DNA of 64,000 bases, from contig JAJKFL010000011.1 of NCBI GenBank assembly GCA_021186555.1, positions 38,664,995 through 38,728,994 of the forward strand, given 5' to 3'. Shown here one piece after another: positions 1 to 9,677 of this stretch. Numbering within the stretch: the stretch's first letter is position 1; each line of letters starts with the position of its first letter. The notes beneath the pieces are model-generated. The model saw only the letters and a program-made list of their open reading frames with translations, was not told the DNA's origin and searched no databases. The translations under genes were made by a program, and so were the position numbers. This DNA comes from Reticulitermes speratus. Taxonomy: Eukaryota; Arthropoda; Insecta; Blattodea; Rhinotermitidae.

Positions 1-379
1 AACCCTGTGAAAACTTCAATTTTAACGACAAATGTTTACAAAATATGACTCGTTAGAATTGCACTCTTTTTGGGAATATTATCGATGTGACCGATACGTT
101 GTCCCGAAACGTCTGTAAACAATTACCACACGACGCAGTATAAATGTAATCTGTAAATAACGGCCTTCTAGTTAATTCAATCCTTCCTCCACTTCGCGAT
201 TTTTGATATATATGTATACACACGTGTGGCACTTAGGCGAGTCCTTACGAATTATGTGGCCTTCCTGTGGGTTGAATTTGGCCAGCCCTGACTTGAACGA
301 CACTTAAAAATTCGATCCCTACCTCACAGTAAACACTGTGTTTCAGTACAAAAACTGGTTAGTACTGTTTGGAGACGGA
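1..379. other. Non-coding flank; one degenerate hammerhead-like arm
   Basis: No gene is visible. Positions 64-112 hold CCGATACGTTGTCCCGAAAC followed by GTCTGTA, which matches one arm of the palindromic element at 9493-9677. The rest is unassigned AT-rich DNA. Confidence 0.5.
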
Positions 380-1530
380 AGTGTGATGTGTTTGTTGTGA
401 ACGTTACTGTACGGAGCTCACAAATAGTGATGTGATTTGTTGTGAACGTTACTGTACGGAGCTGACAAATAGTGATGTGATTGTTGTGAACGTTACTGTA
501 CGGAGCTGACAAATAGTGATGTGTTTGTTGTGAACGTTACTGTACGGAGCTGACAAATAGTGATGTGATTGTTGTGAACGTTACTGTACGGAGCTGACAA
601 ATAGTGATGTGATTGTTGTGAACGTTACTGTACGGAGCTCACAAATAGTGATGTGTTTGTTGTGAACGTTACTGTACGGAGCTACAAATAGTGATGTGAT
701 TGTTGTGAACGTTACTGTACGGAGCTGACAAATAGTGATGTGTTTGTTGTGAACGTTACTGTACGGAGCTGACAAATAGTGATGTGTTTGTTGTGAACGT
801 TACTGTACGGAGCTGACAAATAGTGATGTGATTGTTGTGAACGTTACTGTACGGAGCTGACAAATAGTGATGTGTTTGTTGTGAACGTTACTGTACGGAG
901 CTGACAAATAGTGATGTGTTTGTTGTGAACGTTACTGTACGGAGCTGACAAATAGTGATGTGTATTGTTGTGAACGTTACTGTACGGAGCTGACAAATAG
1001 TGATGTGTTGTTGTGAACGTTACTGTACGGAGCTGACAAATAGTGATGTGTTTGTTGTGAACGTTACTGTACGGAGCTGACAAATAGTGATGTGTTTGTT
1101 GTGAACGTTACTGTACGGAGCTGACAAATAGTGATGTGTTTGTTGTGAACGTTACTGTACGGAGCTGACAAATAGTGATGTGTTTGTTGTGAACGTTACT
1201 GTACGGAGCTGACAAATAGTGATGTGTTTGTTGTGAACGTTACTGTACGGAGCTGACAAATAGTGCTGTGTTTGTTGTGAACGTTACTGTACGGAGCTGA
1301 CAAATAGTGATGTGATTGCTGTGAACGTTACTGTACTGAGCTGACAAATAGTGATGTGTTTGTTGTGAACGTTACTGTACGGAGCTGACAAATAGTGATG
1401 TGTTTGTTGTGAACGTTACTGTACGGAGCTGACAAATAGTGATGTGTTTGTTGTGAACGTTACTGTACGGAGCTGACAAATAGTGATGTGATTTGTTGTG
1501 AACGTTACTGTACGGAGCTGACAAATAGTG
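380..1530. repeat. Tandem array, 44-bp unit, about 26 copies
   Basis: The unit contains GAACGTTACTGTACGGAGCT and recurs every 44 bp (for example 841 to 885). Variants differ by single bases in the spacer (TGTGTTT or TGTGATT) and a few single-base deletions. Short reverse-strand ORFs across it are by-products of repetition. No mobile-element origin was recognised. Confidence 0.95.
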
Positions 1531-2381
1531 TGGGGAAAGTGCTGAAGTTTTGATGGTAGAGCGTGCGGTGTGCGAGTTGGCGGAGCGAGATTTAGTGGGG
1601 TAGGTCATGGAGTGGAGGTAGTGCGAGGCTGCGAACTGCTGAGTTGTCCGCTCGCGAGAAGGAGTTACTGAATTGAGCTTTGTGTGATTTAAGGCTTCAG
1701 TCGCGGTGTATATGAGATCTGCCCGACTCTGTATAGTTAAAATTTTAACATGAAACATGGGGCCATAAGATATTGGCCCAATTTATCAGTCACCTCTGCC
1801 CAGTAGACTGACTGTACTGGCACTTTAGTCAACCTTTTTTCTCCCATCACGCAGCTCTCTAATTGTGTCAGACGTCGCCTTCAAATAAGGCGTAAAAACG
1901 TCGCACAGTTGGAGATGTCAAATAGTTTCGTGTTTCATCTTAATTACGTTTCCACAGCTCTCGCCTGCTTTTCGCCAGAAGTTCTCTGCAGTATTTTAAG
2001 CTTTATTATTCTTGAAATGCTGTTGCAGTTAGGAATTTCTGTGGTGTTTCAGTATAAATGTTTGCCAAACTGTTGCCTGGCTTTGCTTCGTCTGTTTGAA
2101 CACCGGTCGCTGAAAAACAATTAACACGCGCCCCGCGACCGTCACTTGTCAGCTGTCACGTGGCCGTGTTGTTTGTGTAGAAGCGGAGTGGCTGGCCGAG
2201 CCACTCAGCTGTGTGTGTGTGTTTACTGTTGACTTCGAGCGCTGTGGCGGTAAGTTTTTGTTAAGTTGGAACGCCTGACCGGCAGGAACAATGCTCGTTA
2301 CAGACTGTACGGAAGTTAATTCACTGTCCACGAGCTAACTAAATGCATTTTCTAACTTTCACTTCACTTTATTTACAAGTT
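1531..2381. other. Unassigned single-copy DNA
   Basis: Nothing recognisable. A reverse ORF at 1372-1758 is part satellite and part unique sequence and has no known motif. A forward ORF of 71 codons at 1909-2124 is hydrophobic but otherwise featureless. Confidence 0.4.
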
Positions 2382-2428
2382 CACCCCTACGTATGTTTCG
2401 GTCCTCTTAAAGACCATCATCAGGGGTA
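2382..2428 (-). other. Hammerhead-ribozyme-like motif
   Basis: Read on the minus strand: ACCC, the core CTGATGA, an extra T, a helix GGTC paired with GACC, then GAAAC, loop ATAC, GT, A and GGGG. The segments fall in the order of a type I hammerhead (stem I, CUGANGA, stem II, GAAA, 2-bp stem III, NUH cleavage triplet, stem I). Stem I is only 3 bp here. Assignment is by structure only; activity is unknown. Confidence 0.55.
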
Positions 2429-2847
2429 CAAAATTACGTTCAACCTACATCCATATGTATTCACTCTGCGGTCACAAGCAGTTCAGTCAACTGTATGCAG
2501 GCCTCAATCACTTTATAAGTTAAAATGTAAATATGTATTAAGACACTGTATATAACACTTTAAAACGTTTCGTCATTATCTAAAATGTTAATTCAAACAC
2601 GTGTATATCGTGTTGTCACGTCACATTTTGTTAATTTGCTGGTACTTGTATCTTGGTTTTGTATTATTGGTAGTTATTTAAATAGTTGTGTTCTGTTATT
2701 TTGCCTTCTGTTGTGCCGTCTAACAATGTAAACATTAACCCTTTAAAGACGAAGCGTAAACTGTTTAATTTAAAGACCCAGTTCGTACCGCGCAGTAAAC
2801 ACTTTTTATCTCGGTTAAAAAAACACATCAATTTTCGTTATATAAGG
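2429..2847. other. Unassigned DNA with a partial copy of the 114-bp repeat family
   Basis: At about 2735-2830 the text AGACCCAGTTCGTACCGCGCAGTAAACAC resembles, in short blocks such as TACCGCGCAGTAAACAC, the dispersed 114-bp repeat arrayed at 59920-61172. The rest shows nothing. Confidence 0.4.
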
Positions 2848-3371
2848 CAGTGGTATTCAACCTGGGGTACGCGTACTTCCGGGGGTAGGCGAAGACATCT
2901 TATGGGGTACGTAAGATTAAAAAAAATAAATATATTATTTCATGATAAACACTGAATAATCATGGCCAGATTTAGGGTTAGCCACAATAGACCGGACGTA
3001 AGGGCATGCGATTTGGGAGCGCCATTTCTCTCTCTCTCTCTCTCTCCTTTATGCGATTCTTATCTGGGCGGCTAGTTTCATTTTATTCCACACAGTGCAT
3101 ATAATTGTGCTTTGCTAAAATAACTTTGTTCCTTTATTAATTTTTATATGATAGGCAATAATATATTTGTTATTTAATAGCTTGACTCTCCTTTTTCTCA
3201 TTTAAAACTTATTATTTAATACATTATTTTGGATGTAATTTATTTAACTTATTTTAGATGTAGATTATAGACTGTGTATAACTTGAATTATGTAACAACA
3301 GCTTTGGGGGTACGAAGTTGAAGATAAATTATATGTGGGGGTACGTGAACAAAAAAGGTTGAATACCGCTG
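2848..3371. mobile_element. Non-autonomous hAT-like DNA transposon (MITE)
   Basis: The left end CAGTGGTATTCAACCT and the right end AGGTTGAATACCGCTG are inverted repeats of 16 bp with one mismatch. The CAG(T/C)GGT..TCAACCT end is typical of hAT elements. Both sub-terminal regions carry GGGGTACG. No transposase is encoded; the 524-bp interior is AT-rich and includes a (TC)n run at about 3027-3047. I could not see an identical 8-bp target duplication (ATATAAGG against AGCTATAT), so the flanks have changed or the ends are slightly misplaced. Confidence 0.75.
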
Positions 3372-3571
3372 AGCTATATGATCTGTACAGGACCTTCACA
3401 CAATCACTTTCAAACGATAAAACTTTACACCATGCGATAGCGCCTAGCGGCTAGCTTTCGAGAAAGAAACAAAGTGACAGTAATTCCCTTTCTTGTGCTT
3501 CCAATTAGCCCAAGGAGCGTTGCTTTGAGGTCTTCGTTCTGGGATTTTGCACTGCGTAGGTTGGTACTTTG

Positions 3572-3615
3572 TTAACCGATGTTTCGGGACAACATATCTG
3601 TTCCTTCTTCAAGAT
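3572..3615 (-). other. Degenerate hammerhead-like motif
   Basis: ATGTTTCGGGACAACATATC followed by GTTCCTTCTTCAAG is a diverged reverse copy of the motif at 9589-9634. The pairing segment GGGAC/GTTCC is kept with one wobble. Confidence 0.4.
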
Positions 3616-3629
3616 CCAAGAAGTTCAAG

Positions 3630-3805
3630 AAGAATGCATTGCTATGAATTTTTCCAGTCTCCGCCCGCTTGTCCTTCTGTTAGGATTCAGCTCTCAGGAG
3701 GAAACCGAAATATCCGGAGAAAACCCTATCCCACTGACACTTTGTCCACCATAAATACAACATGGACCGGCCTGGGTTCGAACTGGGGCCACCGCTTTTA
3801 ATGTA
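3630..3805 (-). mobile_element. tRNA-derived SINE fragment (family with box A GGCTCAGGCGGT)
   Basis: Shares CGCCCGCTTGTCCTTCTG, GGAGAAAACC and CACTTTGTCCACC with the copies at 17370-17612 and 58078-59398. TGGGTTCGAACTGGGGCC is a box-B-like block, but in this family the tRNA-like head is best read on the minus strand. The head is truncated here. ORFs over this segment are not genes. Confidence 0.55.
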
Positions 3806-4252
3806 TGCTTTTCCTCTAAACTCTTATCTCAGTTCCTACCTCTCACTACGTCTCCAACGCAATACCAATCAGCTAATAATGTTGTTTAGGCAAACAATTG
3901 CTGTGTGCTGTCGCAAGCACAAGGTACACATAGCAAATATAACGTGTGGCCAGGCTGCAGAATGTTTGAATGTTATACCTGGTGTCACTGAGTTAAATCG
4001 CGACGAAATGTCAGGTATCTGGCAATGAACTTTCGACCCAGAGCTAGTAACGGAATTTCAGATTTGTGCTGGAATGTCGACAGAGGGGTGGATGCCAGAT
4101 GGGTGGGATGTCTCCCTGCTCATGCCCTTCACTCAGCTCCCTACGCATCATGGAGCATCCTTCGGGCTGGATGTAATTTACTGCTCGATAGACCGTGTTA
4201 CGTCTTACGTCGTAGACAGCACGAACACTGCTTGGATATCACTGAATTATAT
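3806..4252. other. Unassigned DNA
   Basis: Two overlapping forward ORFs (4025-4330 and 4074-4280) have no recognisable motif and run into repeat sequence. I do not support them as genes. Confidence 0.4.
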
Positions 4253-4590
4253 AAAAGACCCAGTCCGTACCGCGCAGTAAACACACTCCGTCTCAGTTAT
4301 ACAAACCGGTCAATTAATGCTGTACAGTGAAATAATCGCTGTTTGTTCTGAGATCCACACAAAACACATAAATACAGTCCTTACCGCGCAGTAAACACAC
4401 TCCGTCTCAGTTACACAAACCAGTCAGTTAATGTTGTACAGTGAAATAATCGCTGTTTGTTCTGAATCCACACAAAAACACATAAATACACTGTTGTGTG
4501 GCAGAAACGTTAGAATTAGTGAATGTTAAACATGGTGGTACATATAGTAACCACTGGGCTTTAGAGGATTAGTACGAAATTTAATTAAAT
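4253..4590 (-). repeat. Dispersed 114-bp repeat element, about two units plus unique tail
   Basis: Two inverted copies of the unit arrayed at 59920-61172: each holds CCGCGCAGTAAACACACTCC and AATAATCGCTGTTTGTTCTG. They are followed by a tail (about 4490-4570) containing GTGGTACATATAGTAACCAC and TGGGCTTTAGAGG, which also occurs inverted at 59850-59900. The combination of array plus conserved tail suggests one dispersed element of unknown class. Confidence 0.7.
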
Positions 4591-5878
4591 ACACTATTTT
4601 TCTGTTGATGTGAAACGTGACATGTCAGCATTGCGTTGTTACGTTTAAATGCAGTTATAACTCTCAATAAACTAGCAGCATACGTACTCAGGGATCGGCG
4701 GGTACTTTTATTCTTTTGTTTGCCTGTCTGCTGGCTATAAGCATGTATCCGGAAGGTCCTGCCACCTGCCATCTCGACAGAGCTTTTCTTGGTTTTCGTC
4801 TGCCTTCTACGGAATGCTGTTATGGTTCCCAAGTTCCAGGTTGATGCTGCATGACGATGCAGCCTTCCCGACTACAATTCATCACTAACCCGTCTCTGAA
4901 GACCACCAGTGTGTGTCCAGATTATTAATGTCACCTTTCACCGTAAAAGATACATCCCGTACCCCGCTGTATGAAGCCACATTTTAACACTGCAACGTCT
5001 CCAGTTTCTTGTTACTCGTATCAGGACTGCTGCGCGGAACCTGGTGACCTGCTTACAAACCGACGCTTGCTTCTCCCCGAATAAATAAATCTTCATTCAC
5101 TTCTGTCATGGCTCTTCTCTTTCTTTGGCTCCACTGTCCTCCTATTCTTTTTTACCCTTACGTCTTTCCTCTTGCTTTAAAGTTTGAATACATGGGACTT
5201 TCAATAATCAAGGTTTTGTAGGTCATAAAAATTAAATTCCGCAAAAATGAGGAACTGGAAACGACTATTCGTGAGTGGTTACGAATGTTAATGTCCGATT
5301 TGTACCGCAGTGGACATTTGTAAGTAGTGTCAAATAGGGGAAAACGGATAATTGTGCTTCGGGTTTATGTGTAAATAATTATACTTCGGTTAAATTAATT
5401 CTCTTTTTATTTTTATAACAATGGAACTTCGCCATCCTTCGTACATTGTCACGTGTTGTTGTTTGTTTATATATAGATTTTTCTTTGTTTCAGGTAAGTG
5501 AACCAGATTGACAACATATTTTTGGAGAGATAACTGTAAGTAAAACGATTCTTTAAAGCTACAGCTAATTGTTGTGAGTTACTTAGGCCGATACGTTTTT
5601 TCAACAATCGCACCGTGATTATTATCACAATATATATATGTGTATATTTATAGGATGAAGCATTGAAAAGGCCCATATAAAATTCTTAACAATGGTTGAA
5701 CTGTAGCTGTTTTGTCTTCTGTTTTTGTTCAGCAAATATTGTGCCGATTTGTGACAACGTTGCTGTGGCAACAGACTGTTAAATGTTGACAGCTTGCAGA
5801 CAGTTGCTTGTGATCTGAGCGTTGCTTATGTTCGCGTGAATGTAGAGGCACGAAATTTGAAATAAAGTTATTCAAATA
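4591..5878. other. Unassigned AT-rich DNA
   Basis: No gene, array or terminal repeat recognised in about 1.3 kb. Short ORFs (4581-4832 minus, 5467-5676 minus, 5729-5911 minus) lack family motifs. Confidence 0.4.
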
Positions 5879-6271
5879 CAGGGCATACACAAAAGAATGG
5901 TGCGGTATCAAAAGTGAATAAAAATGTATTTCTCACCTTACACGCGCACAACATACACCGTCAGGGGCGGCAACTGTCCAAGTTTCTCATTAGGTAATTA
6001 CAATCCTTCAATGTGTGCACCCTGGGTCACACGACACACATCCACACGGTAAGCAGACTCATCCCAGAACACAGAAAGCCATCTCCTGCTGCAACGCCAT
6101 CTTTGAAACTGGCCCCGCGGCCACGCAGTAAGCATGAGAAGCGAACTGCTGGTAGCGCATGAGAAACTTGGACAGTTGCCGCCGATGACGGTGTATGTTG
6201 TGCCCGTGTAATGTGAGACATAAATTTTTTATTCACTTTTGAAACCGCACCATTCTTTTGTGTATACCCTG
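5879..6271. mobile_element. MITE with long inverted repeats and TA target site (mariner/Tc1-like ends)
   Basis: The ends CAGGGCATACACAAAAGAAT and ATTCTTTTGTGTATACCCTG are inverted repeats, each flanked by TA (5877-5878 and 6272-6273). The inverted arms extend inward for roughly 115 bp with small mismatches and both include a GTTGTG/CACAAC block. No transposase. Two 77-78-bp hairpin copies of the same family lie at 43422-43498 and 63645-63722. Confidence 0.85.
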
Positions 6272-6534
6272 TACATTTTGCGGAATGTTTAGTAGGTCTG
6301 GCTATAAAAAGGAAATTAGTATTGCGAATTGCCGACTGAAATAACACATAGCTAGTTCAAGGAAGCGTTGTTGCATTTGTGGACATTGTTGTTGAATTTG
6401 AAGGATGGACTGTGTTGAAGAAATAACTTAGCTGCAGTGTTCTTTTTTTTTCTTATGAGACAAAGTTGTGAGATACTGCGATTTTGAGAGCGGGCTTCTC
6501 CCACCGTACGAATTCGTTACATAATCACAGTACT

Positions 6535-6740
6535 GATAGTATTACTGTGGGAGCACGCGGTCGCGGGTTCGATTCCCGATGGTGTAATTGAAATTTTTCA
6601 TTGACATAATCCTTCCGGTCGCACTATGGCCCTGGGGTCGACTAAGCCTCTAACAGAAATGAGTACCAGGAGTATTTCCTGGGGGGTAAAGGCGGCCGGT
6701 GCGTAGGGCTGACAACCTTACCACCTTCATGTGCCGAATA
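6535..6740 (+). mobile_element. tRNA-derived SINE (family with GGTAAAGGCGGCCGG core)
   Basis: Box B (GGGTTCGATTCCCG) is followed by a body containing GTACCAGG, TTCCTGGGGGGTAAAGGCGG and a C-rich end. Matching bodies occur at 18240-18425, 48005-48160 and, split by the LTR element, 33640-33713 plus 42416-42530. No coding capacity. An RNA polymerase III promoter is expected from the tRNA-like head. Confidence 0.7.
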
Positions 6741-6879
6741 TCTATAAATCTGGGAGCCTCAACCTCCTGGAACCCTAAGGGCGTGTCCAATTCTGTATAG
6801 TATAACTTGTGGATGTATGTCTGCTTGGGTGTGATGTCATGTCGAGGTGTAAATAGTTTCCGAAGTTCTGGAGTAAAGG

Positions 6880-6918
6880 ATCCTGAAGATGGAAGCAGTG
6901 ATCTCCGGAAACATCAAT
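6880..6918 (+). other. Degenerate hammerhead-like motif next to a mariner end
   Basis: CCTGAAGATGGA, a spacer and CTCCGGAAACAT follow the CTGANGA-T-helix-GAAAC pattern seen at other loci, but helix II is reduced to about GGA/TCC and GAAAC is preceded by an extra G. It directly abuts the left inverted repeat of the mariner relic. Confidence 0.35.
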
Positions 6919-7048
6919 AATACGAGGGTTATCCAGAAAGTAAAGATACAAAAGCAATAAAATTTTTTAAAAAATATTTAATAACAAAATCGAGTGAAAA
7001 AACTTTAACACATACCTTTAGCTATTTTCAACATAATCACCAGCTTTG

Positions 7049-7741
7049 TCAAGGCATCTGTTTAGCCTGGGTACGAGGTTTTGTATTGATGTCACAGAAC
7101 TCCGCCGCCTGTGCACACAACCACGTAGTGACTTCGTTTTTCACCTCTTCGTCTTCGTGAAACTTCTGGCCGGCCAGATGTTTCTTTAAATGCAAAAACA
7201 AATGGAAATCGCTGGGAGCGAGGTCTGGGCTGTGAGCGGGATGGAGCGAGGTCTGGGCTGTGAGCGGGATGGAGCGAGGTCTGGGCTGTGAGCGGGATGG
7301 AGCGAGGTCTGGGCTGTGAGCGGGATGGAGCGAGGTCTGGGCTGTGAGCGGGATGGAGCGAGGTCTGGGCTGTGAGCGGGATGGAGCGAGGTCTGGGCTG
7401 TGAGCGGGATGGAGCGAGGTCTGGGCTGTGAGCGGGATGGAGCGAGGTCTGGGCTGTGAGCGGGATGGAGCGAGGTCTGGGCTGTGAGCAGGATGGAGCG
7501 AGGTCTGGGCTGTGAGCGGGATGGAGCGAGGTCTGGGCTGTGAGCAGGATGGAGCGAGGTCTGGGCTGTGAGCGGTATGGAGCGAGGTCTGGGCTGTGAG
7601 CGGGATGGAGCGAGGTCTGGGCTGTGAGCGGGAGGGTCTGGGTTGTGAGCGGGATGGAGCGAGGTCTGGGCTGTGAGCGGGATGGAGCGAGGTCTGGGCT
7701 GTGATCGGGATGGTCTGCGGTGATTTCCCTTCTCCTTCCAC
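7049..7741 (-). pseudogene. mariner transposase, C-terminal remnant
   Basis: The minus-strand reading contains HSPDLAPSDFHLF followed by LKKHLAGQKF and DEEVKNEV. This is the conserved C-terminal signature of mariner D,D34D transposases (YSPDLAPSDYHLF in intact members), which carries the third catalytic aspartate. The intact-looking part covers about 7049-7225. Upstream, the HSPDLAPS codons are repeated in a 28-bp array (7205-7715). Because 28 is not a multiple of three, the array cycles through frames and gives a 28-residue apparent protein repeat. No helix-turn-helix domain and no first or second catalytic aspartate are present. The 230- and 214-codon ORFs are therefore artefacts of array plus remnant. 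Confidence 0.85.
7205..7715. repeat. Tandem array, 28-bp unit, about 18 copies, within mariner remnant
   Basis: Unit GGAGCGAGGTCTGGGCTGTG plus AGCGGGAT (for example 7261 to 7289). A few units have point changes (AGCAGGAT, AGCGGTAT) or are shortened near 7630-7700. The edge unit on the 7205 side continues into the genuine transposase codons, so the array grew from the transposase sequence. Confidence 0.95.
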
Positions 7742-7776
7742 CCGTGTTTTATCTTTACTTTCTGGATACCCTCGTG

Positions 7777-8667
7777 TTTACAAATTGGCAAAGCGTCCTG
7801 TCCGAAACGTCCGAATCTGTACCGACACATGCTAGCAATGCAGATCTATCAGTAACTCTGTTGCAAAGAAAACCCTGCTGTGTCTTTTCATGTACAAACA
7901 GTTACGTAGTGGTAAAGTCAGGGCCGCATTAAGGGGTGGGACAGCCGGGCAGCTGTCCCGGGCGCAAACCCATAAGTTTCGCCACATAAATAGACTGCGT
8001 TGACAAAAAGCAGAACTTTGTAAGGTTACGTTTTGTGATCTGTGGGAACCGCTGTGTCCTATAGGCTAAATCTGTCTGTCAGTCCCTGTCTGAACTACTT
8101 GACAGCGCGGAAGGATCTGACGAGATGAAATCAGACCCCAGGCTGGCTCCAGTCAAGATAAGCTACTCCGGTTCGATATCCTTCACCGAGTCTGTACTTC
8201 AGTAATTAATTACAGACGCAATTTGTTACCTGGGGCTGTCTACCGCCAAATAAACATATGTCAGATACAAACGATATCTGGATTGTGTTTCTGGAATGTT
8301 AGCGGATTTTGTGACGAGTTATCGCTGATTTATAGTAATGTAGCTCGTATGTGTGTTACTGTATAGCATATGGACTTACTGCGACGTATGTGTTATTTAT
8401 TTGTATTTTTTTAATTCTTTGCCTTATTATCTTTTAGCTCTTTATTATACCTTAATTACTGTTTTATGTTTTTATGTTTATGTCTATTATTGTTCGTCTT
8501 ATGTTTGTTTTTCATGTTTTGTATGTCTTGCCGTCTATTTTGTGTGCTCTATGTTTCTGTACTGTTTTGTGTAGCTGTCTGCTTATGTATATAGCTGCTA
8601 TATTTCTCTCTACCTCTGTACAAATGTACCGACCACTGCCACCGGCTGACAACACAATAGCAGTCAA
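7777..8667. other. Unassigned DNA, pyrimidine-rich towards the end
   Basis: No gene recognised. Forward ORFs at 8353-8574 and 8474-8755 come from T-rich low-complexity sequence and run into the ATATC microsatellite. Confidence 0.4.
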
Positions 8668-9179
8668 TATCATATCATATATCATATATATCATATCATA
8701 TATCATATCATATATCATATCATATATCATATCATATATCATATCATATATATAATATCATATATATCATATATCATATATATCATATCATATATAATAT
8801 CATATATCATATCATATATATCATATCATATATATCATATCATATATCATATTATATCAAATATCATATCATATATATCATATATCATATCATATATCAT
8901 ACCATATCATATCATATATATCATATATATCATATCATATCATATATCATATCATATATCATATCATATATATATATATATATATGATATATGATATATC
9001 ATATCATACATCATATATATCATATCATATATCATATTATATCACATATCATATCATATATATCATATATCATATATATCATACCATATCATATCATATA
9101 TATATATCATATATCATATCATATATATCATATCGTAGGCGTATATCATATATCATATCATATATATCATATATCATAA
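8668..9179. repeat. ATATC / ATATATC microsatellite
   Basis: Nearly pure CATAT(AT) repeats over about 510 bp. At about 8968-9002 there is (TA)n and a short block of the opposite orientation (ATGATATATGATATATC), so the tract could form hairpins. ORFs rich in IYHISY codons are artefacts. Confidence 0.95.
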
Positions 9180-9492
9180 CCTTTTGTCTCGCACGTTACA
9201 GCAGAATTTATCGGGTCTGTGTAAGTCTGTTAATGAAGGAGACAGACAGACAGACACTTAGCGGTCAGCAGGTCAATTCACGTGGAGATGCACTGTATCT
9301 CCGGGTAACCGGTAACGCAGGTCTGGTCATATCTGCTGCGTTGTGTTATTCTGGTAATGCTTCTGAACAATTTGACGTTACCGTACTTATTTCACTCATG
9401 CATAACGGTCAGTTCACACTTTCCTGAAGTTTAATGACAATACACTACAGGAGCGCAGTCAAAAACTGAAGTTTAAAGAATACAGATTTTGA
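9180..9492. other. Unassigned DNA
   Basis: No gene or repeat recognised, apart from a short (GACA)n run near 9241-9256. Confidence 0.4.
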
Positions 9493-9677
9493 GATCTGCG
9501 CTCTTCTGGGGTATTACGCAGTTTCGAATGGTAATCCTTTACCGACGTTTCGGTACAACGTATCGGTCCCATCTTATTGGACTTTTTGACCCTTGAAGAT
9601 GGGACCGATACGTTGTCCCGAAACGTCGGTAAAGGATTACCATTCGACGGTGTGTAATATCCCAGAAGAACGCAGAT
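9493..9677. mobile_element. Palindromic element carrying hammerhead-like motifs on both strands
   Basis: The left arm (9493-9576) and right arm (9594-9677) are near-perfect reverse complements, with mismatches such as GGTACAA against TTGTCCC. Each arm contains CCGACGTTTCGG or its complement and TATCGGTCCCATCTT or its complement. Single arms of the same family occur at 64-112, 3572-3615, 42905-42962 and 49795-49880. Confidence 0.8.
9589..9634 (+). other. Hammerhead-ribozyme-like motif (variant)
   Basis: CCCTTGAAGAT, helix GGGAC paired with GTCCC, GAAAC, loop GTCG, GTA. The core reads CTTGAAGA instead of CTGAAGA, so one T is extra. The helix and the GAAAC-GTA side are intact. The complementary arm at 9538-9575 carries the same on the minus strand with a weaker helix. 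Confidence 0.45.

Larger units (their letters stand above)
6922..7776 (-). mobile_element. mariner-family transposon relic with internal array
   Basis: Inverted ends ACGAGGGTTATCCAGAAAGT (left) and ACTTTCTGGATACCCTCGT (right) bound about 855 bp, shorter than the usual 1.3 kb of a full mariner. The minus strand encodes only the C-terminal part of a transposase. The N-terminal DNA-binding part and the first catalytic residues are missing, so the copy is inactive. A 28-bp repeat has expanded inside the remaining coding region. The left TA target is present; the right one has changed to TG. Confidence 0.85.

Noticed and set aside
6560..6590. Functional tRNA gene
   Set aside because: Only box B and a partial head are recognisable and they continue into a conserved SINE body; no cloverleaf could be built. 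The same applies to 33600, 48034 and 59330.
7049..7830. Proline-rich repeat protein
   Set aside because: The PAHSPDLAPS repeat is an expanded mariner transposase signature, not a structural protein.
8353..8755. Tyrosine/leucine-rich small proteins
   Set aside because: T-rich sequence running into a microsatellite.
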